Below, piece by piece: positions 6,358 through 14,159 of a stretch of 17,527 nt of DNA; position 1 is the stretch's first letter; each line of letters begins with the position of its first letter. Source of the DNA: JALZBN01 sp035525375 (GTDB lineage Bacteria > Actinomycetota > Acidimicrobiia > Acidimicrobiales > AC-14); contig DATLEI010000090.1 of NCBI GenBank assembly GCA_035525375.1, forward strand, positions 1 to 17,527, read 5' to 3'. The notes beneath the pieces were generated by a model. That model saw only the letters and a program-made list of their open reading frames with translations. It did no database searches and had not been told where the DNA came from. The position numbers and the translations under genes are program-made.

Positions 6358-9188
6358 CACAAACGAGACGGCATCGGTTGTTCCACCCCATTTGCGGGAG
6401 CCGCTCTACCCAGATAAGCGACGAGCTCGGCGCGTCGTCGGGTGTCGGTCTTGGCGAGCAGGCTCGACACGTGCTTCTCGACTGTGCGGGCCGACAGATG
6501 TAGCCGCTCGCCGATTTCTGCGTTGGTGAGGCCTTCGGCCAGGAGCAGCAGCACGTCCATCTCCCTGCTGGTGACACCATGGGCCCGCAGGCCGCGAGGG
6601 ACGACCGCTTCGCCTCGACCCCTTCGTGGCACCGCGACGCCAGCCCGGCGTAGGACACCTCGCGCCGAGCTGGCGAGGCGCTCTTGCCCGGACGCGTCGC
6701 CGAAGAAGGCGAGCGCTTCCTGTGCCCAGCGCGCCGGCTCGCCCCATCCGCTGCGAGCAGCGTGATCAGCCACCACCAGGCGAGCGACGGCGACGAACCA
6801 CAGGCCAGCCCCCGGCTTGGCGAGCGCAGGTTCGACCGCGGCGGCGGCGCGATCTCGGACCGCCTGCGCCGTCTCGAGCATGGCGCGGTTGAGCGGCGAC
6901 GACAGGCCTGGCCCGCTCAACACCTCCGCGATGGCGACATGGCCCGCGCCATCGCCGGCGCGCGCCGTCGTCAGCAAGGCCCACAGGCCGCGCACCGGGA
7001 GTGCGACCGCGGCCGAACGCCGGGCCACGGCCATGGCCGCATCGAGGTGACGGAGTCCGCCGTCAAGATCGCCCCTGACAACAGCGGCAAGCGCACGCAT
7101 TCGCCCCTCGACGCCGGCGAGGACGTCGAGGTCGTCAGGAGCGACGGCCACCGCGTGGCGTGCCGCCTCCTCTGCTTCGCGATGTCGTCCGGCGAGGGCG
7201 AGGGCGGTGCCGCCCATTACCAGTGCCATGCCATGGGTAGGAAGGTGGAAACGCTTGCTTGTGGTGATGGACTCCTCCGCCGCCTCGAGCGCCTCGCCGA
7301 GCTCCCACCGGCCCATGCGGACCCCCGCCAGGTGGAGGTCGACCAGCGCCAGCGTTCTCATCGCCCCCGTCGCCGTCGCGGCGAGGCGCGCCTCGGCCAG
7401 CCGATCGACTCGTTGGGTGCTGAACAAGTCGATCGTCCCGAGCTCCTGCAGGGCGCGCAGACGCCACGGTTCGAGGCCGTGTTCGACAGCCGTGCCGTAT
7501 GCGCGCTCGAACGCTGACTCGGCGGCGGCCAGGTCGAATGGTCGCGCCGCGCGGCCGGCCAACTCGAGGGCCTCGCACACCGACGCAGCGTCACCGTCGC
7601 GCACCGCTGCCTCGTGGGCCCGCTCGGCATGCGCTGTCGCGTCCGAGAAGTCCCCGCCCTGGAGGGCGAGCTCGGCGGCCACGAGGTGGACGCCAGCCGA
7701 GCGGTCGCCCTCTGGCACGGTTCGAAGGGTCTCGAGATGCGCGGCGGCCGAGACCGAGTCGCCGGCCGTCAGCGCCGCCTTCGCCAGTCGCAGCGCCACA
7801 GCTGGATGGCGGGCGCGGGGGCCCAACGCCCGTCCGAGGCGGATCGCCTCGTCCGCTCGTCCCTGGAGCGTAAACGTCTCCAGCAGCGAGTCGGCCGCCT
7901 CATCGGACGCGTGCAGGTCCCAGGCGCGCCACAGGGTCTCCTCGGCAGCGGTGAGGGCGCCGACGGTGAGGGCGCGCCGCGCCGCGCTGACCAGATGCAT
8001 CGAGGCGGCCAGTCGGTCGCCGGCGAGCTCCGCCAACGAACCCGCCAACGCGGGGTTAGTGGTTGCGTCGATGGCGGCGACACCGCGTCGGGCGAGATCC
8101 TGGCGGTCGGACGGGAGGAGCTGGCGAAGCACGGCGTCACGGCCGAGGGCGTGACGGAAAGCGAACGCTGCGTTCTTGTCCGCGACGATTAAGCCGGCGT
8201 CGGCCAGTTCTCGCAGGGCGGCGCGTGTGGTGCCGGCGTCCAGCCCAGAGATCGCCGTCACGTCCCCCCATCCGAAGTAGCGCCCGACCAGCGCGGCCGC
8301 CTCGACCGTCAGCCGAGCGTCCGGACCGAGGCGGTCGAGACGCCGTTGCACCGAAGAGGCGAATGTCATCGGCATGACGTCCGAAAGGGAGTCGTCGACC
8401 TGCCAGCGTCCACCGGTGCGCCGCAGGACCGACGCCGCCACCGCCCCCTCCACGAGCGCCTCCACCAGCAGCGGCAGACCGTCGGCGCGATCGGCCACGA
8501 ACCACGCGAACGCGGACGGAGGCGGTTGACCCAGACACTCGCCGAGAAGCTCGACGATCTCCTCCCGTCCGAGCGGGACCAGCCCGAGATCGACGACCCC
8601 CGGATGCAGGCGCAACCGCTCCGCGACCGACGCGCCGGGCTCGCCCGGCCCGGTACGGATCGTCACGATGACCACGACACCGGTCGCCCCAGCACGAGCG
8701 ACCATGTGCTCGATGGCGGCCGCGGTGTCTGGGTCCGCCCACTGCCCGTCCTCCACCACCAGCACCGGCGGCGTCGCGTCCGCCCCCCGGGCGAGAGCGA
8801 GGACCGCCTCGGCCGCGACAATCGGGGAGAGCGACTCAGCCGGACCGTCCGCTTGCAGGCCAGCGAGAAGCCGCGCTGGCGAAGCGAGCGGCCCGAGCGC
8901 CGCGGTGTCGACGCCGACGGACACGACCGCCGCCACGGCGAGCTCATGCAGCGCCCGGTACGGGACCGAACCGGCCTCCTCGGTCGCCCGCCCGACGAGA
9001 ACCTTCGACCCCAGCGGGGCACCCTCGAGGGCCTGCCGTACGAGGCGAGACTTGCCCACACCCGCCTCACCGCGGAGGACGACAGCCGCGCCGGTACCGG
9101 GTGGCCGGTGCGTCAGAACGCCGCGCAGCACGGCAAGCTCAGCCTCGCGCCCGACCAGGCGTCCTGACACTGACACTGGCACCGTCAC
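6357..9188 (-). CDS. LAL-type LuxR-family transcriptional regulator (AAA ATPase - TPR-like - HTH)
   Basis: The product is 943 aa, within the usual size for large ATP-binding LuxR (MalT-like) regulators. It has a Walker A GEAGVGKS at 40-47, a Walker B VLVVEDGQWAD at 142-152, a long helical-repeat middle, and a C-terminal LuxR helix-turn-helix at about 870-927 (VTSREMDVLLLLAEGLTNAE, then RLHLSARTVEKHVSSLLAK). Such proteins bind ATP and an inducer and activate nearby genes. The start is GTG 9188; it has no clear ribosome site, and GTG 9182 is possible. The stop overlaps the start of the metallo-beta-lactamase-fold gene (TGATG), so the regulator leads a coupled operon. The frame is intact over 2.8 kb. 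Plus-strand frames opposite it are codon-bias shadows. Confidence 0.92.
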   Translation of the reverse strand: MTVPVSVSGRLVGREAELAVLRGVLTHRPPGTGAAVVLRGEAGVGKSRLVRQALEGAPLGSKVLVGRATEEAGSVPYRALHELAVAAVVSVGVDTAALGPLASPARLLAGLQADGPAESLSPIVAAEAVLALARGADATPPVLVVEDGQWADPDTAAAIEHMVARAGATGVVVIVTIRTGPGEPGASVAERLRLHPGVVDLGLVPLGREEIVELLGECLGQPPPSAFAWFVADRADGLPLLVEALVEGAVAASVLRRTGGRWQVDDSLSDVMPMTFASSVQRRLDRLGPDARLTVEAAALVGRYFGWGDVTAISGLDAGTTRAALRELADAGLIVADKNAAFAFRHALGRDAVLRQLLPSDRQDLARRGVAAIDATTNPALAGSLAELAGDRLAASMHLVSAARRALTVGALTAAEETLWRAWDLHASDEAADSLLETFTLQGRADEAIRLGRALGPRARHPAVALRLAKAALTAGDSVSAAAHLETLRTVPEGDRSAGVHLVAAELALQGGDFSDATAHAERAHEAAVRDGDAASVCEALELAGRAARPFDLAAAESAFERAYGTAVEHGLEPWRLRALQELGTIDLFSTQRVDRLAEARLAATATGAMRTLALVDLHLAGVRMGRWELGEALEAAEESITTSKRFHLPTHGMALVMGGTALALAGRHREAEEAARHAVAVAPDDLDVLAGVEGRMRALAAVVRGDLDGGLRHLDAAMAVARRSAAVALPVRGLWALLTTARAGDGAGHVAIAEVLSGPGLSSPLNRAMLETAQAVRDRAAAAVEPALAKPGAGLWFVAVARLVVADHAARSGWGEPARWAQEALAFFGDASGQERLASSARGVLRRAGVAVPRRGRGEAVVPRGLRAHGVTSREMDVLLLLAEGLTNAEIGERLHLSARTVEKHVSSLLAKTDTRRRAELVAYLGRAAPANGVEQPMPSRL

Positions 9189-9812
9189 CTACATAGTGTC
9201 GCAGACTGATCCTGAGATCGCCGGTTACATGCGTGTCCTCCGGGATCAGCGGGAGGTCCTTTCGTCCCGAGCCACGGTGGATGCTTCGGACCACAACTCC
9301 TGAGTACGGGACGGCCTTCTCGCGCTTCCGAGGAGTCGGGCGTGCGACCGCGCCATATCGACGGTTCCGGGGTGCGCTCCCCAGTGCGGGGTGTCCCAGA
9401 ACAGGTGCCCCAGAACATGCGGGCGCAGACGCCCTCGCGCATGGCATAGGTGCCGGTCAGGGACACCACATATCAGTTGGTGATATCGCGGTGGCTGATA
9501 GCACGAAGCGGGACCGATCGGCGCTTCTGCCGGTGATCCCAAGCCACGCTCCGGTCCATCCGCGTGGTGGCACGGGCGCCGCTATAGCGTCCCGCAGATG
9601 TCGCGTAGACGGAAGTCAGACGCGCAACGGGCCCTGGAACGCTGTCCCGACGCGTGGGCTGCGACCACGCCTGCCGTGCTGGGCTGGAGATCGTTGCTGG
9701 TGACGGCGTCTTGAGGGGATCGCCGGCCTTGATCTTCGTCGGATCCGTCCTTCCTGAGGTGGACCATGCTCGCCACGGGGAGCGGTCAGGCAGAACAAGA
9801 AGGAGTACAGGT
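9189..9812. other. Gene-poor stretch between the LAL operon and the repeat-cassette module
   Basis: No frame on either strand gives a recognisable protein; overlapping short frames are Arg/Ser/Pro-rich and lack ribosome sites. It should contain the promoter of the minus-strand LAL operon near 9190-9230. The only distinct structure seen is a short dyad at 9470-9486. Confidence 0.4.
9470..9486. promoter_or_regulatory. 17-bp dyad, candidate operator
   Basis: ATATCA and TGATAT form perfect 6-bp arms around GTTGG. The site is AT-rich in a GC-rich setting and lies about 280 bp upstream of the LAL start and 510 bp upstream of the barrel gene. It could bind a dimeric regulator, but with 6-bp arms chance is possible. 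Confidence 0.3.
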
Positions 9813-9886
9813 GTGTCGCCGTGCAAACGTTTTGCAAACGACGAGGTTCCGGCAGGGGTGGTTAGTTCAAGTCCCCCCTCCGACAC
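9813..9886. repeat. GTGTCG...CGACAC element, compact 74-bp form
   Basis: Terminal arms GTGTCG (9813-9818) and CGACAC (9881-9886) enclose a TGCAAA/TTTGCA hairpin at 9822-9836 and a right end with AGTTCAAGTCC and CCCCTCCGACAC. Length and ends recall a tRNA: a 6-bp acceptor-like stem and TTCAAGT as in a T loop. But no 5-bp T stem, D arm or anticodon stem forms, so it is not a working tRNA. It lies 113 bp upstream of the intact barrel-MarR cassette and shares its ends with 2819-2988. Confidence 0.7.
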
Positions 9887-9948
9887 AACGAAGTGCCGCG
9901 CCAATGCTCTGGTCGGCGCCGTTCTCCAGGCGAGAAACCTCTGCAAAG

Positions 9949-9981
9949 TCTCTTGGCCTCATGTATCGTGGGATCAAGAGA
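9949..9981. promoter_or_regulatory. Candidate promoter/operator of the barrel-MarR operon
   Basis: TCTCTTG (9949-9955) and CAAGAGA (9975-9981) are exact 7-bp reverse complements 19 bp apart. They lie 19 bp upstream of the barrel gene start and surround TATCGT (9964-9969), a possible -10. MarR proteins usually repress their own operon from such dyads. The region is not conserved before the decayed cassette copy. Confidence 0.35.
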
Positions 9982-9999
9982 GTCTACCAAGGAGGCATC

Positions 10000-10296
10000 A
10001 TGATCCTGTCCATTGCCCACAGAGTCGCCGACTTCGACAGCTGGAAGGCGGTGTTCGACGAGCACGGCGCCATCCGCAAGGCACATGGCGCCGTCGGCCA
10101 TCGCGTGCTTCGGCGCAGCGACGAGTCCAACACCGTGATGGTGCTCACCGAGTTCGGCGACCGGTCCCAGGCGGAGGCGTTCCTCGCCGATCCTTCGCTT
10201 CGGGACGCCATGGGCCGGGCCGGCGTCGACGGCGTACCGGAGATCACGTTCTGGGAGGTCGCAGAGGAGCTTGACTACTCGTCGATCGGCGTCTAG
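10000..10296 (+). CDS. Small alpha/beta-barrel (cyclase / antibiotic-biosynthesis monooxygenase-like) protein
   Basis: The product is 98 aa from ATG 10000 with a strong AAGGAGG at 9989-9995. The layout is strand-helix-strand-strand-helix-strand: ILSIAHRV, FDSWKAVFDEH, AVGHRVLRRSD, NTVMVLTEFGD, AEAFLADPSLRDAMGRAG and EITFWEVAEE. This fits the dimeric ferredoxin-like family often annotated as cyclase or ABM. Members act on small aromatic or polyketide-like molecules or have no known role; the substrate cannot be read here. The MarR gene follows after 28 bp, so the two probably form an operon. A decayed copy of both lies at 210-1126. Confidence 0.75.
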   Translation: MILSIAHRVADFDSWKAVFDEHGAIRKAHGAVGHRVLRRSDESNTVMVLTEFGDRSQAEAFLADPSLRDAMGRAGVDGVPEITFWEVAEELDYSSIGV

Positions 10297-10324
10297 CCCG
10301 CCTCGCTCGGGAGTCACCCGCGCC

Positions 10325-10870
10325 TTGAAACGGGCCCCTGTCGCCAACGCACCTGAAGCCTTCCGAGCCGAGTTCCCGGGGGGGAACCCGTGGGCGAACC
10401 AGGCGATGCGCAACCTGGTCCGACTAAGCGACGTGCTGGTCGACGCGGTCAACCGACGCCTTCGCGTCCATGGCCTGCATCTGGCCACGGCCCAAGCCCT
10501 GTCCGTGCTCGAGGGGGCGGATAACGCGTTGACCCCGAACGAGATCGGCGAGCACCTCCACCTGACGAGCGGGACGGTAACCACGGTGATCGACAGCCTT
10601 GAGAAGCGCGCTCTGGTGGAGCGCCGGCCCCACCCCCAAGACCGACGCAAGGTCCTGGTGTCGATCACCGATGCAGGCCGAGTAGTGCTCGACCGCTACT
10701 TACCGGAGGCGGTGGCTATCCAGACCGCCATGCTGGGCGGCCTCAACGACGATGAGCTTCAGGTACTGAGCGAGTTGTTGACCCGCGCTCTGCGCTCCAC
10801 CGACGGCATCGATCCCCACGCCGTCGCCGAGGCGGCCGCGCCACGCCGGCGGGGTCGTCCATCCCGATGA
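10325..10870 (+). CDS. MarR-family transcriptional regulator
   Basis: The product is 181 aa from TTG 10325; GGGAG lies 11 bp upstream. A TTG at the same place in the duplicated copy supports this start; a longer frame from TTG 10271 would overlap the barrel gene. The winged helix-turn-helix spans about residues 55-115: LTPNEIGEHLHLTSGTVTTV holds the two DNA-reading helices, and ERRPHPQDRRKVLVSITDAG is the wing with the family's D-x-R-x3-V-x-I/L-T pattern. Flanking helices (AMRNLVRLSDVLVDAV, and ALRSTDG near the end) would form the dimer interface. It probably represses the barrel gene and itself, responding to a small aromatic ligand. The target is inferred from position. Confidence 0.88.
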   Translation: MKRAPVANAPEAFRAEFPGGNPWANQAMRNLVRLSDVLVDAVNRRLRVHGLHLATAQALSVLEGADNALTPNEIGEHLHLTSGTVTTVIDSLEKRALVERRPHPQDRRKVLVSITDAGRVVLDRYLPEAVAIQTAMLGGLNDDELQVLSELLTRALRSTDGIDPHAVAEAAAPRRRGRPSR

Positions 10871-11619
10871 GCCAGGCAACCCTCATTCGCGTGAGCTCGA
10901 TGTGCTGGCCGGCCTGGCCGCTGTGGCGTTCGTGGCTTCGCTGTTCTTCACGCTGAAACTCGGCGCTGACCGGGCTGAGGAGCGCTGGTACCCGAGGGCG
11001 AGCGATCGCCGAGTCGATCAAGACGCTCGCTTGGCGCTACGCCGTTGGCGGCGACCCCTTTGCATTGTCGCTCGGAGCGCATGATGCTGACCGTCTGTTT
11101 CTCGAACGGGTCGAGGAGGTGGTGAAGAAGGCCGACCAGGTGCAGCTGGCCCCAGTGGTCGGCGACCAGATCACCGGTGCGATGCGCGAGCTTCGACGTC
11201 AGCCTCTTGACCGTCGGAGGGAGAGCTATTGCATCGGTCGAGTCGAGGACCAGATGCGTTGGTACGCGGGCAAAGCACAGGCAAATGGCGATAGTGCGCG
11301 GCGTTGGGGTGCAACGGCTGCGGCATCGAACGTCATCGGCATTGTGGGTTCCGTCGCCCGCTTCTTCGGATGGGTCGACTTCGACATACTCGGAATCGCC
11401 GCGGCTGCCGCCGGGAGTGCGACGGCATGGGTCCAGCTCAAGCAGCACCGGATCCTCGCGACGTCATACGCGCTCGCGTCGCAAGAACTCTCGCTCGTGC
11501 GCGAGAGGCTGTCGGCCATTACCGACGAGAATTCGTGGTCGCTCGAGATGAGTGACGCCGAGGATGCGATCTCACGAGAGCACACGATGTGGCTAGCGCG
11601 TCATGGGCATGCAGCTTGA
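10866..11619 (+). pseudogene. DUF4231 / SLATT-type membrane protein, 5'-truncated and frameshifted
   Basis: Frame one gives ELDVLAGLAAVAFVASLFF and KLGADRAEERWYP. After one surplus base near 10988 the next frame continues RGRAIAESIKTLAWRYAVGG and on to HTMWLARHGHAA, stop 11617-11619. RAIAESIKTLAWRYAVGG and, near the end, YALASQELSLVRERL are typical of DUF4231, a family grouped with SLATT membrane proteins that are proposed effectors in conflict systems. Membrane segments are at VLAGLAAVAFVASLFF, NVIGIVGSVARFFG and ILGIAAAAAGSATAWV. The usual N-terminal part before the first helix is missing: the frame runs straight out of the MarR gene end. A TTG or CTG restart inside the second frame cannot be excluded but would remove conserved sequence. 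Confidence 0.7.
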
Positions 11620-11689
11620 CCTCCGCTGGCGGTCGTGGTGTTGCCTACCTGCGCTCATGCCGCGACGAACTCGCCTTCCCAGACTGGTC

Positions 11690-11722
11690 GTGTAGTCGAC
11701 ATCGAAGTCCCCCTTCCGACAC
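11690..11722. repeat. Degenerate remnant of the GTGTCG...CGACAC element
   Basis: GTGTAG at 11690 and CCGACAC at 11716-11722 flank CGAAGTCCCCCTT, which aligns with the right end of 9813-9886 (TTCAAGTCCCCCCT). It lies in the 138-bp gap between the convergent ends of the DUF4231 remnant and the sigma-operon partner gene. Confidence 0.45.
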
Positions 11723-11757
11723 CGATATGAACCCCCACGCCTTCGCGAATCACCTGG

Positions 11758-12675
11758 TCACGAAGGGCGGCGAAGCGTGGAGGTCAAGGCCCGTAGTCGA
11801 GCGTTCCCGGCGCGCCGGCTGGAGTGTCGATCAGACGTGGCTTGCCCGCCGGCGGCTGGACCTGGTCCTGAGGATCGAAAGGAGGGAAGCGATGTCCCCG
11901 CCTCTGCTGCCCGCCCCGGGCCCGCCCCAGGCCCCGGCGTGGTGTCCGGGGTGGTGGAGGTGGGCGCCGGCGTTTCGGGGCGCGGAGTGGGCCCGGGGCG
12001 GCGTTTGCCGGGAACGGTCGGGACGACCTCGGCCGGCGGCCGGGCCGAAGTGGGGGGAACCCGGCCATCGAGCTGCCCGGGCCTCACGAAGATCCCGCCA
12101 GGATTGCCGCTCGAGACGACTTCCGCGGCCGGAGCACGGTCGGCGCCCGGAGCAGGCGCAGTGCGGTCGGAGGGCGTGGGCGGCGCAGGAGCCGGGCGGC
12201 GGTCGGGGAACTCGACCGGGGTCACCGCCTCGACGATGTCGCGGGCCACAGGCACGCCGGCGGCGGCAGCACCGGTGACGCTGGCCGCCGCTACGCCCAC
12301 GCCGAGGCCGATCTTGGCCAACGCGCCGGCACCGGCCAGCCTGGCTCCCCAGCCCCACAGCAGGCGTCGCGAGCTGCTCCGGTCCGACTCCCGAGGTGCC
12401 TGGACGGGCGGGGAAAGGGCTGCCACGCCAGGCGCTGGGGCTCCTGCTCGCTCCGGCGCGAGCTGCCCGGCAGGGAGGCCGGAGGCCAGAATCGAGGCCA
12501 GGGCGGCCGAAGGTGCCGGGGCGGGACCATTGGCCTCGGCCCGCATCTCGTCCAGGAAGGAGGCCAGCGGGGCCAGGTCGGCTTCAGCGGCCACCCGTCC
12601 GGTCACCAGCTTCTCGGCCATCGCGTCATCCAGGGGGAAAGGCATCTCGGAAGGGCAATCGTCCGGACGGCTCAC
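11758..12675 (-). CDS. Single-pass membrane protein, putative anti-sigma partner of the ECF factor
   Basis: The product is 305 aa from GTG 12675, overlapping the sigma stop as GTGA, so the two are translationally coupled. The N-terminal ~110 residues are predicted cytoplasmic (FLDEMRAEANG region). One membrane segment lies at about 113-143 (ALAKIGLGVGVAAASVTGAA). The rest is a long Pro/Ala/Thr-rich, probably extracytoplasmic tail. This is the general plan of membrane anti-sigma factors. The zinc-binding H-x3-C-x2-C motif of the ZAS class is absent, so the inhibitory role is inferred from position only. The membrane segment and the following VEAVTPVEFPD closely match the protein encoded divergently at 13503. 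Confidence 0.65.
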   Translation of the reverse strand: MSRPDDCPSEMPFPLDDAMAEKLVTGRVAAEADLAPLASFLDEMRAEANGPAPAPSAALASILASGLPAGQLAPERAGAPAPGVAALSPPVQAPRESDRSSSRRLLWGWGARLAGAGALAKIGLGVGVAAASVTGAAAAGVPVARDIVEAVTPVEFPDRRPAPAPPTPSDRTAPAPGADRAPAAEVVSSGNPGGIFVRPGQLDGRVPPTSARPPAEVVPTVPGKRRPGPTPRPETPAPTSTTPDTTPGPGAGPGRAAEAGTSLPSFRSSGPGPAAGGQATSDRHSSRRAGNARLRALTSTLRRPS

Positions 12676-13241
12676 AGGGGTACGCCCTCCTCGGTCAGCT
12701 TCTTGCGCAGGGCCTGCAGCGCCCGCCGCTGGAGCGCCTTCACCGCCCCTGGGGCCTTGCCCAGCGTCTCGCCCACCTGCTCAACGGTCAGGTCGGCCAG
12801 GACCCGCAGGGCCAGGACCTCCCGCTGGTCGGGGCTCAGCTCCTCGAGCAGGCGCTGCACCCCCTGGGTGCCGAGACTGGCCAGGGCCACCTCGTCGGCG
12901 CCGGCCGAAAGTCCACCTTCACAACCTCGCTCCTCGAGTGACTCCGGCTGCGGCCGGCGGGCGCGGCTTCGCCGGTGGTCCACCAGCCGCCGGTGGGCGA
13001 TGGTGAAAACCCACGAGCGGAACTGGGTCTCGCCCCCGGAGAACGAGCCGAGGCCGTTGAACACCCCGAGGAAGACCTCGCTGGTGAGGTCGTCGGCGTC
13101 GGTGGCTCCCTGGGACCGGAGATAGCCAACCACCGCCGGTGCCAGCGACTCGTACAGACGGGTGAAGGCCCACCCGGCGTTGGCCTGAGCGGCGGTGAGA
13201 ATCTGGTCGAAGGCGGGTCCGAGAGTCACGGGCGGGTCCAA
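12672..13241 (-). CDS. ECF-type RNA polymerase sigma factor
   Basis: The product is 189 aa from TTG 13241; GTG 13229 is an alternative. Region 2 spans about residues 25-92 with DADDLTSEVFLGVFNGLGSF and FRSWVFTIAHRRLVDHRR (core binding and -10 recognition). Region 4 spans about 130-182 with LSPDQREVLALRVLADLTVE and GAVKALQRRALQALRKKL (-35 recognition). No region 1 or 3 is present, as expected for ECF. No ribosome site precedes TTG. One frame over, an ATG near 13315 opens MNETDLSTPPPAVADTAST, which reads like a natural N-terminus and is separated from the sigma frame by a single-base shift. The true start may therefore lie upstream if the 8-G tract at 13283-13290 or a nearby base is miscounted. 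Confidence 0.9.
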   Translation of the reverse strand: MDPPVTLGPAFDQILTAAQANAGWAFTRLYESLAPAVVGYLRSQGATDADDLTSEVFLGVFNGLGSFSGGETQFRSWVFTIAHRRLVDHRRSRARRPQPESLEERGCEGGLSAGADEVALASLGTQGVQRLLEELSPDQREVLALRVLADLTVEQVGETLGKAPGAVKALQRRALQALRKKLTEEGVPL

Positions 13242-13502
13242 AGAAACGATCGGGCGCCGTGGACGCGGTATCGGCCACGGCAGGGGGGGGAGTTGAGAGG
13301 TCCGTCTCGTTCATCCCCTGGATCACCGCCGAATATTGCCCCGCGAAGCCCGTACCCCTTTGCCGAGGCTCGGCGATTACGAGGGTGAGACGCGACAGCG
13401 GGTCTCGACAACCGAAAAGGCGACCTGCCGGCGAAGGCAGCCAGCAACGTCGCCGGGCCCGATCGCCAGGTGGCCGGACTACCAACGTGAGGAGAACTGC
13501 AA

Positions 13503-14093
13503 ATGATCGTGACCGAGCTTCTGAGTGGGATCGCCGCCAAGCTGGCCGGAGTCAGCCTGGCCAAGGCCGGAGCGGGCCTTACCGTGGCCGCCCTGAGCGT
13601 CACCGGCGCAGGCGCCGCCGGCGTGCTGCCCGAGCCGGCGCAGAACGGCGTGGCCCACGTGATCGACGCCGTGACTCCGCTGGACATCCCCGGCGGCAAG
13701 GATGAGGCCAAGAAGAACGACGTCGCCGAGTCCGAAGAGACCGAGGAGACCGAGAAGGCCGCTGAGATCGAGGAGACCGAGGACGCCGAGCACGCCGAGG
13801 AGAACGAGAACAACGACTTCGGCAAGCGGGCCAGCGCCGACGCCCAGGATGGGGGCGTCGACGGCAAGGTGATCAGCGAGGAGGCCCGCGAGCGGGCCGA
13901 GCAGCGCCGGTCCGAGAACACCGACGCCCACAAGCCCTCCACCACGGGCTCGGCGGACACCGCCGACGAGGTTCGGCCCGAGCGGGGCGAGGACTCTTAC
14001 GACGACGAGGCCGACGAGACCCCGGCCGGCTCCCGTGACACCGACGACGACGACGACGACAGGCCCGAGGTTCCCGCCGCCGGCCGCCGGTAG
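13503..14093 (+). CDS. Acidic membrane-anchored protein, paralogous at its N-terminus to the sigma partner
   Basis: The product is 196 aa from ATG 13503 with AGGAG at 13490-13494. Residues 8-42 form one hydrophobic segment (KLAGVSLAKAGAGLTVAALS, then VTGAGAAGV), followed by a very acidic Glu/Asp-rich tail to the C-terminus, including a run of six Asp. The membrane segment and the VIDAVTPLDIP after it match LAKIGLGVGVAAASVTGA and VEAVTPVEFP of the protein at 11758-12675, although the tails are unrelated. It is divergently transcribed from the sigma gene, so it may belong to the sigma regulon. No enzymatic motif is seen. The tail could bind cations or a basic partner; that is speculation. Confidence 0.7.
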   Translation: MIVTELLSGIAAKLAGVSLAKAGAGLTVAALSVTGAGAAGVLPEPAQNGVAHVIDAVTPLDIPGGKDEAKKNDVAESEETEETEKAAEIEETEDAEHAEENENNDFGKRASADAQDGGVDGKVISEEARERAEQRRSENTDAHKPSTTGSADTADEVRPERGEDSYDDEADETPAGSRDTDDDDDDRPEVPAAGRR

Positions 14094-14114
14094 CTCCTGA
14101 CCGAGCGCACACTT

Positions 14115-14151
14115 GAACGAGCCCCGGGCCTCCCCCGCCGGGGGCTCGTTC
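14115..14151. terminator. Strong GC hairpin, probable (bidirectional) terminator
   Basis: GAACGAGCCCCGG (14115-14127) pairs with CCGGGGGCTCGTTC (14138-14151), with one bulged G and a 10-nt loop. It lies 22 bp after the stop of the acidic protein gene and also beyond the end of the chelatase remnant on the other strand. No T-run follows, which is common in GC-rich actinobacteria. Confidence 0.7.
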
Positions 14152-14159
14152 GCGTCCCG

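Noticed and set aside
6442..9303. Many plus-strand ORFs opposite the LAL regulator
   Set aside because: They mirror the codon bias of the 943-aa gene, which carries clear Walker and LuxR motifs.
9233..9703. 156-aa plus-strand ORF between the LAL operon and the repeat
   Set aside because: No recognisable motif, Arg/Gly/Pro-rich, overlapping equally open frames on the other strand.
9813..9886. Complete tRNA gene
   Set aside because: Length and ends fit, but T, D and anticodon stems do not form; kept only as a tRNA-like repeat.
11777..13006. 409-aa plus-strand ORF
   Set aside because: It lies antisense to the coupled sigma factor and membrane partner and is low-complexity Gly/Ala/Pro/Arg sequence.
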